Of a DNA stretch of 7,640 nucleotides, positions 7,255-7,640 are shown piece by piece. Positions within the stretch are counted from its first letter, which is position 1. Every line of letters begins with the position of its first letter. Origin of the DNA: JBFGWM01 sp041588495 (GTDB lineage Bacteria; Pseudomonadota; Gammaproteobacteria; Pseudomonadales; JBFGWM01); NCBI GenBank assembly GCA_041588495.1, contig JBFGWM010000135.1:1-7640 (forward strand). The letters run 5' to 3'. The position numbers and the translations under genes are program-made. Below the pieces are notes generated by a model. The model did no database searches and had not been told where the DNA came from. It saw only the letters and a list, made by a program, of their open reading frames with translations.

Positions 7255-7295
7255 CGGTTCACCCGGCGGAAACTAATCTTAAGCTGAACCGGTTC
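7255..7295. promoter_or_regulatory. Palindrome cluster in the divergent gap (possible operator)
   Basis: The 149-bp gap between the acyltransferase and response-regulator genes (7159-7307) contains a perfect 10-bp palindrome, GAACCGGTTC (7286-7295), whose half-site GGTTC recurs at 7256-7260. CGGTTCA (7255-7261) and TGAACCG (7285-7291) are perfect 7-bp inverted arms 23 bp apart. CTTAAG (7278-7283) is a further small palindrome. A weak plus-strand promoter (TTGCGG at 7252-7257, 16 bp, TAATCT at 7274-7279) would overlap the cluster. The palindrome ends 12 nt before the response-regulator ATG. Binding by a regulator is inference only. Confidence 0.3.
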
Positions 7296-7307
7296 GGGCG
7301 AGGCGAC

Positions 7308-7640
7308 ATGGCATCCGCCAGTTACAAGGACATCCGCGTCCTCATCATCGATGACCAGCCCGAGGCGCGAGCCTATACAGGCGACATGCTGCGTGATTTC
7401 GGCTGTTCCACTGTCGACACCTCCGGCAGTGGCGAGGATGCACTCAACCTGCTCCGCGAGCATCCCTACGAACTGGTGCTCGCCGACTACAACCTGGGGG
7501 ACGGCAAGGACGGCCAGCAGGTCCTCGAGGAAGTGCGTCACAGCAAGCTGATTCCGCAGACCGCCGCCTTCGTGATGATCACCGCGGACACCCGCCCGGA
7601 AATGGTCATGGGCGCGCTCGAATATCACCCGGACGGCTAC
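7308..7640 (+). CDS. Response regulator receiver-domain protein (N-terminal part; cut by window end)
   Basis: An ATG at 7308 with GAGG four nt upstream opens 111 codons that run off the window. The product begins MASASYKDIRVLIIDDQPEAR and is a CheY-like receiver domain. Acidic Asp15 and Asp16 bind Mg2+, Asp60 in LVLADYNLGDGKDG is the phospho-acceptor, and Thr92 in MITAD is the switch residue. The conserved Lys (as in YLxKP) would lie just past the last base. A sensor kinase would phosphorylate it, but none is visible here. The wording DYNLGDGKDGQQVLEE followed by ALEYHPDGY recalls gammaproteobacterial regulators whose receiver is followed by tetratricopeptide repeats (VieB-like) rather than by a DNA-binding domain. 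That is my recollection of the family, and the output domain cannot be seen. It diverges from the acyltransferase gene across a 149-bp gap. Confidence 0.93.
   Translation, partial: MASASYKDIRVLIIDDQPEARAYTGDMLRDFGCSTVDTSGSGEDALNLLREHPYELVLADYNLGDGKDGQQVLEEVRHSKLIPQTAAFVMITADTRPEMVMGALEYHPDGY

Overview
The window comes from a high-GC genome, almost certainly a gammaproteobacterium. The plus-strand block def-fmt-rsmB-trkA-trkH, with a divergent LysM gene upstream and a lipid A acyltransferase gene nearby, matches the tsaP-def-fmt-rsmB-trkA neighbourhood of Pseudomonas aeruginosa (PA0020 to PA0016, htrB PA0011) and the def-fmt-rsmB-trkA order of E. coli. The proteins look like a Pseudomonas/Chromatiales-type lineage rather than an enteric one. 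The sequence alone does not fix the genus.

Layout. Positions 1-419 (minus) hold the start of a secreted LysM protein resembling TsaP, cut by the window edge. A 155-bp divergent promoter gap (420-574) follows. Then come five tightly packed plus-strand genes: peptide deformylase (575-1084), methionyl-tRNA formyltransferase (1148-2101), 16S rRNA m5C967 methyltransferase (2094-3401), the Trk potassium-uptake regulatory subunit TrkA (3420-4796) and its channel subunit TrkH (4815-6263). The gaps are 63, -8, 18 and 18 bp, so they probably form one operon. A convergent LpxL/HtrB-family acyltransferase (6265-7158, minus) has its stop codon one base from the trkH stop. After a second divergent gap (7159-7307), which contains small palindromes, a response-regulator receiver domain begins (7308 to the window end, cut).

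How they work together. Fmt formylates initiator Met-tRNA and Def removes the formyl group from nascent proteins, so the pair must be expressed together. RsmB modifies the 16S rRNA of the same translation machinery. TrkA and TrkH form the NAD(H)/nucleotide-gated K+ uptake system of the inner membrane. The acyltransferase acts on outer-membrane lipid A, and TsaP-like proteins anchor the type IV pilus secretin to peptidoglycan. All genes look intact apart from the two cut by the window edges. Very long open frames in other registers are GC-driven shadows.

This is a conserved housekeeping region. I found no mobile element, tRNA, rRNA, CRISPR array or convincing new system. The observations worth a second look are small: the TTG-started overlap of rsmB with fmt, a perfect stem-loop between def and fmt, the one-base convergent junction, palindromes in the second divergent gap, and the absence of any genes between rsmB and trkA.
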